A stretch of 9,260 bases of DNA from Porticoccus sp. (GCA_023263825.1 JALQUJ010000082.1:1-9260); one strand, 5' to 3'; counted from the stretch's first letter, positions 1-6,381 are shown. A program made the numbers and translations. The notes: generated from the sequence alone by a model not told the origin.

Positions 1-231
1 ATAAAGACCGCTTGCCAACCAAACAAAAACTAAAATTAATAAAATTAAACCAATTGATCTACCGCCAGATGAACTGCCTCCTGGTAAAAAATTTTTTATT
101 TTGTTCTGAAATTCTCTAATAATTTTGTCAATGTCTGGTGGTGTTGGTCCTCTACCTGAACCATTACCATTTCCACCTCCTGGAGGAGCTCCCCATGGAC
201 TTCCACCTCTTTGTTGAAAATCATCAGACAT
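1..231 (-). CDS. hflK: HflK N-terminal fragment (FtsH-modulating membrane protein), cut by window edge
   Basis: The minus-strand frame opens with ATG at 231 and stays open for 77 codons to the window edge. The product starts MSDDFQQRGGSPWGAPPGGG, continues Gly/Asn/Pro-rich, then has a DIDKIIREFQNKIKNFLPGG segment and a hydrophobic stretch (about residues 62-77, SIGLILLILVFVWLASGLY). This layout, a Gly-rich cytoplasmic leader with a P-x-IDxIIrxFqxK motif and then one membrane anchor, is that of HflK. HflK pairs with HflC as an SPFH/prohibitin-type complex that modulates the FtsH protease in the inner membrane. The SPFH domain lies outside the window. The gene is divergent from mrp with 42 bases between them. 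Its strong AT bias and the mrp neighbour suggest SAR11-like alphaproteobacterial DNA, unlike the rest of the window. No Shine-Dalgarno sequence is visible. Confidence 0.8.
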   Translation of the reverse strand, partial: MSDDFQQRGGSPWGAPPGGGNGNGSGRGPTPPDIDKIIREFQNKIKNFLPGGSSSGGRSIGLILLILVFVWLASGLY

Positions 232-273
232 ACATTATGTATATAGTGTCTTTAGAATAAAAAACAAGTTAAG
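232..273. promoter_or_regulatory. Short AT-rich divergent promoter region between hflK and mrp
   Basis: The 42 bases between the two divergent starts are almost entirely A/T and contain TATATA-like hexamers (around 240-245), which could serve as a -10 element for either gene. No clear -35 box or operator is visible. Compact divergent promoters of this kind fit a streamlined genome; the role is inferred from position only. Confidence 0.3.
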
Positions 274-522
274 ATGGAAAAAATGCCTGATAAAAAACCA
301 GAAATAAATGCCACATCAAAAAACAAATTTGAGCCAAGAGTTTTTAAAAAAAACCCTATATTAGGAACTAAATTCACAATCGCAATTTCAAGTGCAAAAG
401 GTGGTGTGGGTAAATCAACTTTCGCAACTAATCTTGCGTTAGCACTAAAAAAAGTTGGATGTAAAGTTGGATTACTAGATGCAGACATATACGGTCCATC
501 AATTCCTTCAAAATTCGATTAA
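274..522 (+). CDS. mrp: Mrp/ApbC-type Fe-S carrier P-loop ATPase, N-terminal fragment truncated at a chimeric join
   Basis: The product is a Mrp/NBP35/ApbC-family P-loop NTPase, which carries and delivers Fe-S clusters in the cytoplasm. The deviant Walker A motif SSAKGGVGKSTFATNLALAL (residues 39-58) and the downstream LLDADIYGPSIP (67-78) are diagnostic of the family. After GPSIP the family normally reads on through Walker B and a CxxC metal site (over 150 further residues). Here the frame ends four residues later (SKFD then TAA). The homology stops at about 509, exactly where base composition rises and where an opposite-strand frame begins to look coding. The gene is therefore a real 5' fragment ended by the join at 495-510. 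The ATG at 274 follows an A-rich stretch with no strong ribosome site. Confidence 0.8.
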   Translation: MEKMPDKKPEINATSKNKFEPRVFKKNPILGTKFTIAISSAKGGVGKSTFATNLALALKKVGCKVGLLDADIYGPSIPSKFD

Positions 523-727
523 TTTCGTTGGCCGTCTTCCTGGCCGCAAGATAGTCCTTAGACCTCAGGCCATGCTTGTATTTAGGTGATTCCTTACCTT
601 TCAGCGACCTGCCACCATGATTCCTGCACCGCCCGTTGGCCATTGCGGCCTTTTTGCAGGGCTTACCGGTGGTTCTGGCATACGCACCGCACCGTGGTGC
701 ATAAGGCGCAAAGACAGGTTTATTCAT
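428..727 (-). CDS. Phage-type HGG-motif small Cys/His protein
   Basis: From ATG at 727 the product reads MNKPVFAPYAPRCGAYARTT, then GKPCKKAAMANGRCRNHGGR followed by SLKGKESPKYKHGLRSKDYL and a short helix (ARKTANEINRILKELMD). The C..C...C..HGG(K/R)S..G..SP.YKHG pattern is a recurring small protein of phages, prophages and mobile elements, often beside terminase or structural genes. Its biochemical role is not established, and the Cys/His pattern suggests a metal-bound fold. An AAGG about 10 bases upstream supports the 727 start. The same frame is open up to a TTG at 862 and reads WEEGFRELIAYHQEHGDCWP there, so an N-terminal extension or upstream gene piece is possible. The natural C-terminus is probably the LMD at about 497; the last ~23 codons (to 428) run antisense through mrp beyond the junction and are artefactual. 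Confidence 0.6.
   Translation of the reverse strand: MNKPVFAPYAPRCGAYARTTGKPCKKAAMANGRCRNHGGRSLKGKESPKYKHGLRSKDYLAARKTANEINRILKELMDRICLHLVIQLYIQLFLVLTQD
495..510. other. Probable chimeric junction 1 (SAR11-like DNA to GC-richer phage-like DNA)
   Basis: The bases GGTCCATCAATTCC encode the conserved GPSIP of Mrp on the plus strand and also read as the end of ...KELMD on the minus strand, where the HGG-motif protein is coded. Left of it the sequence is AT-rich alphaproteobacterial-like. Right of it it is visibly GC-richer and the Mrp homology ends. The shared stretch of up to ~14 bases is the kind of overlap at which two unrelated reads could be merged. Confidence 0.6.
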
Positions 728-840
728 GGAGTATCGCCCTTTTTCGGTTTCGCCCCTAGTAAGCTCTCCCCTGCCCGTACCTGGCCAACAATCGCCATGC
801 TCCTGATGATAAGCGATAAGCTCCCTGAAACCCTCTTCCC

Positions 841-862
841 ACTGATCCTGAAACAATAGCAA
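841..862. other. Probable junction 2 (phage-like DNA to gammaproteobacterial DNA)
   Basis: Left of this point the minus strand looks coding (WEEGFRELIAYHQEHG) in GC-rich sequence. Right of it the plus strand looks coding (ETIAKEQAEQRERCRQLQQD) with moderate AT bias. The plus frame meets a TGA at 826-828, just inside the left part, so the right-hand gene has no start in the window. The change of coding strand and composition within ~20 bases marks a breakpoint. Confidence 0.5.
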
Positions 863-987
863 AGGAACAAGCTGAGCAACGTGAACGATGCCGACAGCTT
901 CAACAGGATATCGAAGATTTAAAAGGCAGGCCTATCCGTAGGGGTGCTGCCATTGAATATTACAATAGTGAGTGTATAGCTAATTAA
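841..987 (+). pseudogene. 3' end of an unidentified small helical protein gene, start missing
   Basis: A plus-strand frame from 841 to the TAA at 985-987 encodes about 48 residues. It starts near DPETIAKEQAEQRERCRQLQ, has an amphipathic helix with QQDIEDLKGRP, and ends RRGAAIEYYNSECIAN. The amino acid pattern (charged heptads, two Cys ~30 residues apart, a defined Gly-Arg-Pro turn) looks like genuine protein. There is no start codon: the frame meets a TGA at 826-828 in the adjacent phage-like segment. It resembles the C-terminal ends of small periplasmic coiled proteins of gammaproteobacteria, but no family is claimed. It is most likely the truncated right partner of junction 2. Confidence 0.5.
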
Positions 988-1038
988 CTCGCTATGCTTT
1001 TTATCTAGGAGCTTAGTCTATAAGTTCCCAGATATTAC
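988..1038. other. Short intergenic stretch, nothing recognised
   Basis: Fifty-one AT-rich bases separate the orphan 3' gene end (plus) from the acidic hypothetical gene (minus), which are convergent. No stem followed by a T-run is obvious. Confidence 0.4.
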
Positions 1039-1350
1039 TTAACCAATTTTTTCTGCAAAAGGCTTCCCGGTCAGTTCCAGCTTTATTTCCTTCTTGCAGG
1101 TAATAATCTCCACTTGATTGTCCCCCACCCAATCCATACTTACCAAGTCATCCATTAACTCATCATCCAATGCATCACTGCCATTTTTTTCCATATAGGT
1201 GGTAATTTCAGGAAAAACAATACGCAATGAAGGTTCTGAATCCGAAGGATCATTCAAGCACTCGATAAAGAGCAGACGTACATCAATGTCGTAGACAAGG
1301 TTATAGATATAAGGAGAACTATCGCCCAGCAATTTGGCTGTGAGAGTCAT
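1039..1350 (-). CDS. Small acidic hypothetical protein (103 aa)
   Basis: The frame runs from ATG at 1350, preceded by AGGA about 8 bases upstream (CAGGAACCATT), to a stop at 1039. The 103-residue product is acidic, with an Asp/Glu-rich centre (DALDDELMDDLVSMDW), mixed beta-like hydrophobic segments and no signal peptide or membrane segment, so it is probably cytoplasmic. A Cys in CKKEIKLEL sits near the C-terminus. No family is recognised. It lies 84 bases downstream of the broken cardiolipin synthase on the same strand. That gap holds an inverted repeat (1379-1392), so it may have its own promoter. Good ribosome site and ordinary codon use support a real gene. Confidence 0.6.
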   Translation of the reverse strand: MTLTAKLLGDSSPYIYNLVYDIDVRLLFIECLNDPSDSEPSLRIVFPEITTYMEKNGSDALDDELMDDLVSMDWVGDNQVEIITCKKEIKLELTGKPFAEKIG

Positions 1351-1378
1351 AATGGTTCCTGTAAATTATTTCTGTAAG

Positions 1379-1392
1379 CAATTCTTGAATTG
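1379..1392. promoter_or_regulatory. Inverted repeat CAATTC-TT-GAATTG, possible operator
   Basis: A perfect 6-bp inverted repeat with a 2-base spacer lies 29-42 bases upstream of the start codon of the acidic hypothetical gene, where a repressor site would sit. On the minus strand a TTGCCA hexamer immediately precedes it and could be a -35 box, but no convincing -10 follows at the right distance. The function is inferred from position and symmetry only. Confidence 0.25.
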
Positions 1393-1434
1393 TGGCAAGC
1401 AGATGCCCGATAGAACACTATGGTAAATGAAAAC

Positions 1435-2297
1435 CTACTGAAGGGGAGAAAATAACTGGGACAATTTCATCAATGATTTAACCAGCAAGCTTCGCTGCGC
1501 CAGCTCTTCACCTGTTAAAGAACAACAATGTTCAAAGTCAGTATTCAGCATGGACTCCACCTCCAAAGCAAATTTTTCTCCCCGCACCATCGCGGTAACT
1601 TCAAAGTTTAAATGAAATGAGCGATTATCAAAGTTTGCCGTACCTACATAGGCTCGATCGCGATCTACCAACACTATCTTCTGATGTAGAAAACCATTTT
1701 GGTATTGATACGCTTTAATATCCGTATTTCGAAGGTCCATCAATACTGCATAGGAAGAGAGCTGTACCGTGCGATTGTCAGTTTTCCCCGGCAACATCAA
1801 ACGCACATCCACTCCTCGAAGAAAAGCTAGCTTTAGTGCCTTTAAAATAGCATCATCAGGAACAAAATAAGGGCTAACAATTCAAAGCCGTTCTTTCGCA
1901 CTGTTAATGGCATGGAGAAACATCAATTGGCAGGTTTCCAAATGATCTGCTGGCCCTGTAGGTAATACCAATACCCTTTGATCACTACTTTCCCCTTGTG
2001 GGTGCCATTTAATTCTGGGACTTCTCCCAAGGCCCAATACCAATCTTCAATAAAAGACAATTGTGCACCATGTACAGATGGGCCTTGTAACTCTAGATGT
2101 GTATCCCGCCAAGGGTTCAAGTGACGGTCTCGATTCAAGTACTCATCCCCCACATTGGCACCACCAATAAATGCTGTACGGCCATCCACGACGACTATTT
2201 TTCGGTGATTTCGAAAGTTAATTTGGAACCGGCGACGCTTCCCCCAACGCCAGGTCTTAAAAGGGTTTAAAATACTCCTATCTAAAAAGACACTAAC
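1435..2297 (-). pseudogene. cls: Cardiolipin synthase / phospholipase D family, truncated with frameshift and internal stop
   Basis: Cardiolipin synthases join phosphatidylglycerol molecules at the inner membrane using two HKD motifs. Both are present: NHRKIVVVDGRTAFIGGANV (about 2145-2210) and FLHQKIVLVDRDRAYVGTAN (about 1630-1690), with IVSPYFVPDD between. Three lesions break the gene. About 200 N-terminal residues, including the usual membrane anchors, are absent: the homology starts about 13 residues after an in-frame stop at 2298-2300, right against the oxidoreductase start. The frame then shifts at the G-run 2000-2002, where NGTHKGK would read NGTPQGE with one more base. Last, TGA at 1882-1884 replaces the Trp codon expected in ERLWIVSPYF. 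The C-terminus (LFSPLQ) is normal. Without the first half of domain 1, no functional enzyme is expected. Confidence 0.85.
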
Positions 2298-2302
2298 CTA
2301 AA

Positions 2303-3391
2303 ATGCCAACACCCAAAACCATGCGCTGTATTGAAATCACGAAACCTGGCTCAGCTGAAATGTTGCAATTGGTACAAAGACCAATACCCAAACCCGGGTT
2401 AAATGAAGTTCTGATTAAAGTATCAGCAGCCGGTGTAAACCGACCGGATGTATTTCAACGCCAAGGACTTTACCCACCACCACAAGGTGCATCAGATATT
2501 CTTGGGCTGGAAGTGGCCGGTGAAATTGTAGCTATGGGCAGCATAGAAAAAGTACGGAAAGATCAGTCTCACTGGCAAGTTGGTGATCAAGTCTGCGCAT
2601 TACTTACCGGCGGAGGCTATGCAGAATATGCTATTGCCCACCGAGATCTCTGTCTTCCCATTCCAAAAGCATTAACGCCCATTGAAGCTGCAGCTTTACC
2701 CGAAACCTACTTTACTGTTTGGCACAATATTTTCGATTCTGTATTTGGCCAAGGAGCGATTCAACAAGGTGAAACGCTTCTTGTACATGCGGGAACCAGC
2801 GGTATTGGTACGACGGCAATTCAACTTACCACTGCTCTGGGATACCGGGTCATCACCACATCCAGCAATGATGAGAAGTGCAAACAATGCCTTGAACTGG
2901 GTGCTGACATTGCCATTAATTGTCAATCAGAAGATTTTGTTTCCCGCGTAAAAGAGGTTACCCATGGCCATGGCGCCGATGTTATTCTGGATATGGTAGG
3001 TGGCGGCTATGTGCAAAAAAATATTCGCGCAGCTGCCTTTCGAGGTCGTATTGTTTCCATTGCTTTTTTAAGAGGGTCAAAAGTCGATATAGACTTAATG
3101 CCAGTCATGCTTAAACAGCTAATACTTACCGGCTCAACACTTCGCTCTCGACCTGTAGAAGAAAAAGCCCACATTGCAAAAGCCCTGCTTGAAAATACTT
3201 GGCACTTATTTTCAAAAAAAGGGTTTGGAAATAAAACGCTTGAAAATAAATCACTTAAAAGTAAAAAACATAAAAATAAAGAAATAATCCCGCGGATCGA
3301 TAAGACCTTCCCTCTAGAAAAAGCTGCTGACGCACATTTATTAATGGAGAGTAATCAGCATATGGGTAAAATTTTGCTGACTAATAACTGA
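2303..3391 (+). CDS. PIG3-type NAD(P)H quinone oxidoreductase (zinc-free MDR family)
   Basis: This 362-residue protein belongs to the medium-chain dehydrogenase/reductase superfamily, in the quinone-reductase branch that lacks zinc ligands. It would transfer hydride from NADPH to quinones or enones in the cytoplasm. Visible motifs are the GroES-like start MRCIEITKPG (7-16), AAGVNRPDVFQRQGLYPPP (42-60), GLEVAGEIV (68-76), GGGYAEYA (103-110), the nucleotide-binding HAGTSGIGTTAIQL (162-175), GADVILDMVGG (224-234) and the C-terminal FPLEKAADAHLLMESNQHMG (336-355). Relatives are about 325-330 residues. The excess is a Lys/Asn-rich insert at about 304-328 built of 15-bp repeats, plus a few residues near 83-90. 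The 2303 ATG gives six residues before the family start at Met7. It is divergent from, and abuts, the cls remnant. No strong ribosome site is visible. Confidence 0.88.
   Translation: MPTPKTMRCIEITKPGSAEMLQLVQRPIPKPGLNEVLIKVSAAGVNRPDVFQRQGLYPPPQGASDILGLEVAGEIVAMGSIEKVRKDQSHWQVGDQVCALLTGGGYAEYAIAHRDLCLPIPKALTPIEAAALPETYFTVWHNIFDSVFGQGAIQQGETLLVHAGTSGIGTTAIQLTTALGYRVITTSSNDEKCKQCLELGADIAINCQSEDFVSRVKEVTHGHGADVILDMVGGGYVQKNIRAAAFRGRIVSIAFLRGSKVDIDLMPVMLKQLILTGSTLRSRPVEEKAHIAKALLENTWHLFSKKGFGNKTLENKSLKSKKHKNKEIIPRIDKTFPLEKAADAHLLMESNQHMGKILLTNN
3227..3286 (+). repeat. Four 15-bp tandem units inside the quinone oxidoreductase gene
   Basis: Units at 3227-3241, 3242-3256, 3257-3271 and 3272-3286 encode GNKTL, ENKSL, KSKKH and KNKEI. 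The DNA keeps an (A-rich)-AATAAA core in register with the codons. The repeat adds a Lys/Asn-rich pentapeptide array just before the conserved IDKTFPLE segment, at a surface loop that is short in relatives. Confidence 0.7.
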
Positions 3392-3402
3392 AAAGTAATT
3401 CC

Positions 3403-3423
3403 AGAGGTTCCGTAAACCTTTTT
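3403..3423 (+). terminator. Likely intrinsic terminator after the quinone oxidoreductase
   Basis: AGAGGTT-CCGTA-AACCTTT forms a 7-bp stem (one G-U pair) with a 5-base loop, running into a T-rich tract (TTTTTATT) 12 bases after the stop codon. It separates the oxidoreductase from the yciH operon. The stem is short, so it may be leaky. Confidence 0.5.
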
Positions 3424-3453
3424 ATTAATAATTTTTATTGCTGAGTTTTTATC

Positions 3454-3777
3454 ATGCCAAAAGAAACCCGACTGGTTTATTCCACTGAAACCGGGCGCAT
3501 CAAATCAGAAAAAGAAACCGAGCAACCCCCTGCTGGTGACGGTATCGTTAGAATTCGCCGTGAAGTGAGTGGCCGTAAAGGAAAAGGGGTTACCACCATA
3601 GCCGGTTTAGAAATGGCTGATGCAGATTTGAAAAAATTAGCGAAAAGCCTGAAACAACTCTGTGGTACCGGAGGCTCTATTAAAAATGGCATTATCGAAA
3701 TCCAGGGAGATCATCGGGAAAAGATTCGAGAAAGACTGGAAAGGCAAGGCCACACCGTAAAATTGGCTGGTGGCTAA
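3454..3777 (+). CDS. yciH: YciH / SUI1 (eIF1-like) translation factor family protein
   Basis: The 107-residue product has the bacterial SUI1/eIF1 fold. A basic, Pro-containing N-terminal arm is followed by IVRIRREVSGRKGKGVTTIA (31-50), GLEMADADLKKLAKSLKQLC (51-70), CGTGGSIKNGIIEIQGDHR (70-88) and a final RLERQGHTVKLAGG. GRKGKGVT and CGTGGS are the family signatures. Bacterial YciH binds the 30S subunit and has been linked to initiation fidelity or inhibition of translation under stress. The ATG at 3454 follows TGAG and an AT-rich leader. The gene opens a tight cluster: the peptidase ATG begins two bases after its TAA, implying translational coupling. Length matches the family. Confidence 0.92.
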   Translation: MPKETRLVYSTETGRIKSEKETEQPPAGDGIVRIRREVSGRKGKGVTTIAGLEMADADLKKLAKSLKQLCGTGGSIKNGIIEIQGDHREKIRERLERQGHTVKLAGG

Positions 3778-3779
3778 CA

Positions 3780-5843
3780 ATGGTCAGTGACCAAATAGAA
3801 ATAAATATTGCTCCCTTTGGCAGTTGGGATTCCCCTATTAATTCGGAACAATTAACAGCTTCTACCCCTTCCTATGCATACCCTTACCATGATGGGAAAA
3901 ACCTTTATTGGTTAGAATCCAGACCGTGGGAAAATGGCCGGTCTGTAGTTGTCCAACGCAATAGCCATGGAGAAACCCGCGATGTATTGCCTGCACCACT
4001 TAGTGCACGAAGCAAGGTACACGAATACGGCGGTACGCCCTATATTGTTATCGACAACACATTATATTTTTGCCTCTACGATGACCAAAGAATTTATCGA
4101 CTTGACCTTGAAGATACTCAGTCAGTCCCAACACCCATTACACAAGAAAACAATTATCGCTATGCCGATTTTTGTTACGACGCCCATCGTCATCGTCTAA
4201 TCTGTGTAGCAGAAAAAAGTGAGGGCACGGATGAGCCAATAAACAGCCCTGAACCCATTAATAGCATCGTAGCCATACCACTTGATGGCTCTATGACAAT
4301 CACCACCCTTTGCACCGGTAAGGATTTCTATGCCTACCCAAGGCTGGATAAAACGGGCAAGCAATTGTGTTGGATCAGCTGGAACCATCCCAATATGCCC
4401 TGGGACAACACAACACTTTGGTTAGCTGAACTCGATCATTTAGGAACCCCCCTGAAACCAACCGTCATTACGGGCAATGGTGACGAAGCTATATTCCAAC
4501 CCCAATGGTCACCAGACAATAAGCTTTACTTTGTCTCTGATCGAAATAACTGGTGGAATATATACTGCTGGGAATCAGATACTGGCATTAAACCTATACA
4601 CAAAATGCCAGCAGAATTTGCCACACCACTGTGGGTGTTAGGTATGTCCACTTACGGTTTCTGTCAGCAGCCTGACTCAAAAGTAATCACTCTGGTCTGC
4701 TGCTATAGCCAAAATGGTAGCTGGCAATTAGCCCGGAAAACATTGGGAGATCAGACAGAAACATCAGAAACCACATTCAAAAAAATAGCAACAGACTATA
4801 CCCAAATATCCGATATCTATTGTGATGGTGAATTTGCATGGATGATAGGTGCAGCACCAAAGGTCGGGAGCGAATTGTTTGAATATGAAGCTAATTCAGA
4901 AAAGCTAAAGCACGTAACAAACTTAGTTAAACTGCCCTTTGACAAAGAATATATATCAGAACCAAATGCTATCAGTTTTTGCTCTACCAAAGATAATTCA
5001 TCCAAAAATGGTTCTACGCAAGATAATTCTAAACAAGAAGCCCACGGCTTCTATTACCCTCCTAAAAACCCCTGCTTTTCAGGAGAAGACAATACCCTGC
5101 CTCCACTGATTGTTATATGCCATGGTGGCCCTACAGGTGCCACATCCACGGCTCTCAACTTAAAAATACAATACTGGACCAGCCGAGGATTTGCTGTTCT
5201 GGATATCAATTATCGAGGTAGCACTGGTTATGGTAGAGATTATAGGAAACAACTCTGCGGGCTCTGGGGCATTGCCGATGTGGCCGATGTCGTAGCAGGT
5301 GCCCAGCATTTAATAGATCAACAACTTGTGGACCCCGAAAAAATTGCCATTCGCGGTAGCAGTGCCGGAGGTTATACCGTTCTCGCAGCACTATGCTTTC
5401 ACAACCTATTTAAAGCGGGAGCCTGTTTATATGGCATTGGTGATTTGGAAACACTTGCTCAAGACACTCATAAATTTGAATCTCGATACCTCGACACATT
5501 GATTGGGCCCTACCCTGAGCAACGTTCTGTTTACCAACAGCGTTCCCCCATACATCATGTGGATCAGCTGCAATGCCCCGTTATTTTCTTTCAAGGGCTA
5601 GATGATAAAGTCGTACCACCAGAGCAAGCCATTGCCATGACCGAGGCCCTCCGAAACAAACAATTACCCGTTGCCTATCTGCCATTTGAAGGTGAAGGGC
5701 ACGGTTTTCGCAAAGCCGACACCATAAAACGAGCACTAGAAGCTGAACTTTATTTTTACGGAAAAATTTTTGGTTTTGAGCCCAGTGAAGCATTACCAAA
5801 AATACCAATAGATAATCTTGATCAGGGCTCAGGGGTGAAATAA
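3780..5843 (+). CDS. S9 family serine peptidase (prolyl oligopeptidase / acylaminoacyl-peptidase type)
   Basis: This 687-residue enzyme has an N-terminal beta-propeller (about 30-395; blades such as HEYGGTPYIV, PRLDKTGKQLCWISWNHPNM, PQWSPDNKLYFVSDRNNWWN) and a C-terminal alpha/beta hydrolase domain (about 420-665). The oxyanion segment is ICHGGPTG (446-453). The catalytic triad is visible as Ser528 in RGSSAGGY, Asp609 in GLDDKVVPPEQA and His641 in GEGHGFR. No signal peptide is present, so it is probably cytoplasmic and acts on short peptides or acylated peptides. Two low-complexity tandem duplications expand propeller-side loops (EPINSP/EPINSI at 152-163; STKDNSSKNG/STQDNSKQEA at about 402-421). 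Start at 3780 is two bases after yciH, and greB starts four bases after its stop, so the three are probably co-transcribed. Confidence 0.93.
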   Translation: MVSDQIEINIAPFGSWDSPINSEQLTASTPSYAYPYHDGKNLYWLESRPWENGRSVVVQRNSHGETRDVLPAPLSARSKVHEYGGTPYIVIDNTLYFCLYDDQRIYRLDLEDTQSVPTPITQENNYRYADFCYDAHRHRLICVAEKSEGTDEPINSPEPINSIVAIPLDGSMTITTLCTGKDFYAYPRLDKTGKQLCWISWNHPNMPWDNTTLWLAELDHLGTPLKPTVITGNGDEAIFQPQWSPDNKLYFVSDRNNWWNIYCWESDTGIKPIHKMPAEFATPLWVLGMSTYGFCQQPDSKVITLVCCYSQNGSWQLARKTLGDQTETSETTFKKIATDYTQISDIYCDGEFAWMIGAAPKVGSELFEYEANSEKLKHVTNLVKLPFDKEYISEPNAISFCSTKDNSSKNGSTQDNSKQEAHGFYYPPKNPCFSGEDNTLPPLIVICHGGPTGATSTALNLKIQYWTSRGFAVLDINYRGSTGYGRDYRKQLCGLWGIADVADVVAGAQHLIDQQLVDPEKIAIRGSSAGGYTVLAALCFHNLFKAGACLYGIGDLETLAQDTHKFESRYLDTLIGPYPEQRSVYQQRSPIHHVDQLQCPVIFFQGLDDKVVPPEQAIAMTEALRNKQLPVAYLPFEGEGHGFRKADTIKRALEAELYFYGKIFGFEPSEALPKIPIDNLDQGSGVK
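4233..4268 (+). repeat. 18-bp tandem duplication in the S9 peptidase (EPINS x2)
   Basis: Two adjacent 18-base units encode EPINSP and EPINSI. Four of the five shared codons differ only at the third position (GAG/GAA, CCA/CCC, ATA/ATT, AAC/AAT; AGC is identical). E-P-x-N-S followed by a hydrophobic strand normally occurs once at this place in S9 propellers. Confidence 0.6.
4983..5042 (+). repeat. 30-bp imperfect tandem duplication in the S9 peptidase
   Basis: TCTACCAAAGATAATTC at 4983 recurs as TCTACGCAAGATAATTC at 5013, exactly 30 bases later, giving STKDNSSKNG then STQDNSKQEA. It lies in the linker between the propeller and the hydrolase domain, a hydrophilic Ser/Asn/Lys loop. Confidence 0.65.
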
Positions 5844-5847
5844 TCAG

Positions 5848-6357
5848 ATGGGGAGATACCGACCGCCATCACCCAAAAGTGCGCCCTATATTACTCCTGA
5901 GGGTGCACAGGCCCTGGAGCGAGAATTAAAACAACTGTGGAAAGTAGAACGCCCGGCAGTCACAGCAACTGTTCATGAGGCGGCAAAAAATGGAGATCGC
6001 TCAGAAAATGGTGATTATATTTATGGGAAAAAACGTCTGAGGGAAATTGACCGCCGCGTCCGTTATTTAAGCAAACGTCTGGATGAAGTCACTATTGTTG
6101 ACCGAGCACCAAATGATAAAAGCAAAATTTTCTTTGGTGCCCAAGTAACTCTCAAAAAAGTCACTTTGGAAGGAGATCAAGGAGAAGAGCATTCTTTTCA
6201 TATTGTTGGTGCCGATGAGATAGACCCCAAACAACACAAAATCAGCATTGATTCTCCTATGGCAAAACAGCTAATTGGTAAATCTGTTGATGATGAAATA
6301 AATATTACAACTAAAGCGGGTAAAAACACCTGGTTTGTAACAGCAATTATTTATTAA
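5848..6357 (+). CDS. greB: Transcription elongation factor GreB
   Basis: GreB rescues backtracked RNA polymerase by inserting a coiled coil into the secondary channel and stimulating transcript cleavage. The N-terminal coiled coil (about 16-85) carries the tip motif AAKNGDRSENGDYIYGKKRL, with acidic Asp50 and Glu53 at the expected catalytic Mg-binding positions. ENGDYIYGKKRLREIDRRVR is the GreB rather than GreA version. The FKBP-like C-terminal domain follows (FFGAQVTL, ISIDSPMAKQLIGKSVDDEI). The product is 169 residues, about 10 longer than usual because of the extended start MGRYRPPSPKSAPYITPEG. The ATG comes four bases after the peptidase stop, with AGGGG about 12 bases upstream. It is convergent with the broken minus-strand genes that follow. 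Confidence 0.95.
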   Translation: MGRYRPPSPKSAPYITPEGAQALERELKQLWKVERPAVTATVHEAAKNGDRSENGDYIYGKKRLREIDRRVRYLSKRLDEVTIVDRAPNDKSKIFFGAQVTLKKVTLEGDQGEEHSFHIVGADEIDPKQHKISIDSPMAKQLIGKSVDDEINITTKAGKNTWFVTAIIY

Positions 6358-6381
6358 CCATTATATTTTCTAAATTAAACA

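Noticed and set aside
252..488. Minus-strand open frame of 78 codons
   Set aside because: Antisense to the Walker A region of mrp, which is the convincing coding strand.
617..859. Plus-strand open frame of 80 codons
   Set aside because: It is the antisense shadow of the HGG-motif protein frame; composition is Pro/Leu/Arg-rich without a recognisable pattern, while the opposite strand has a clear Cys/His motif.
428..987. Insertion sequence or integrated phage between mrp and the gammaproteobacterial genes
   Set aside because: No terminal inverted repeats, target duplication or transposase/integrase; both edges cut genes and taxonomic signal differs on the two sides, which fits a chimeric contig better.
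1882..1884. TGA in cls as a recoded Trp or selenocysteine codon
   Set aside because: The oxidoreductase gene ends with TGA as a genuine stop, Trp is encoded by TGG throughout, no selenocysteine insertion structure is seen, and the same gene has other lesions.
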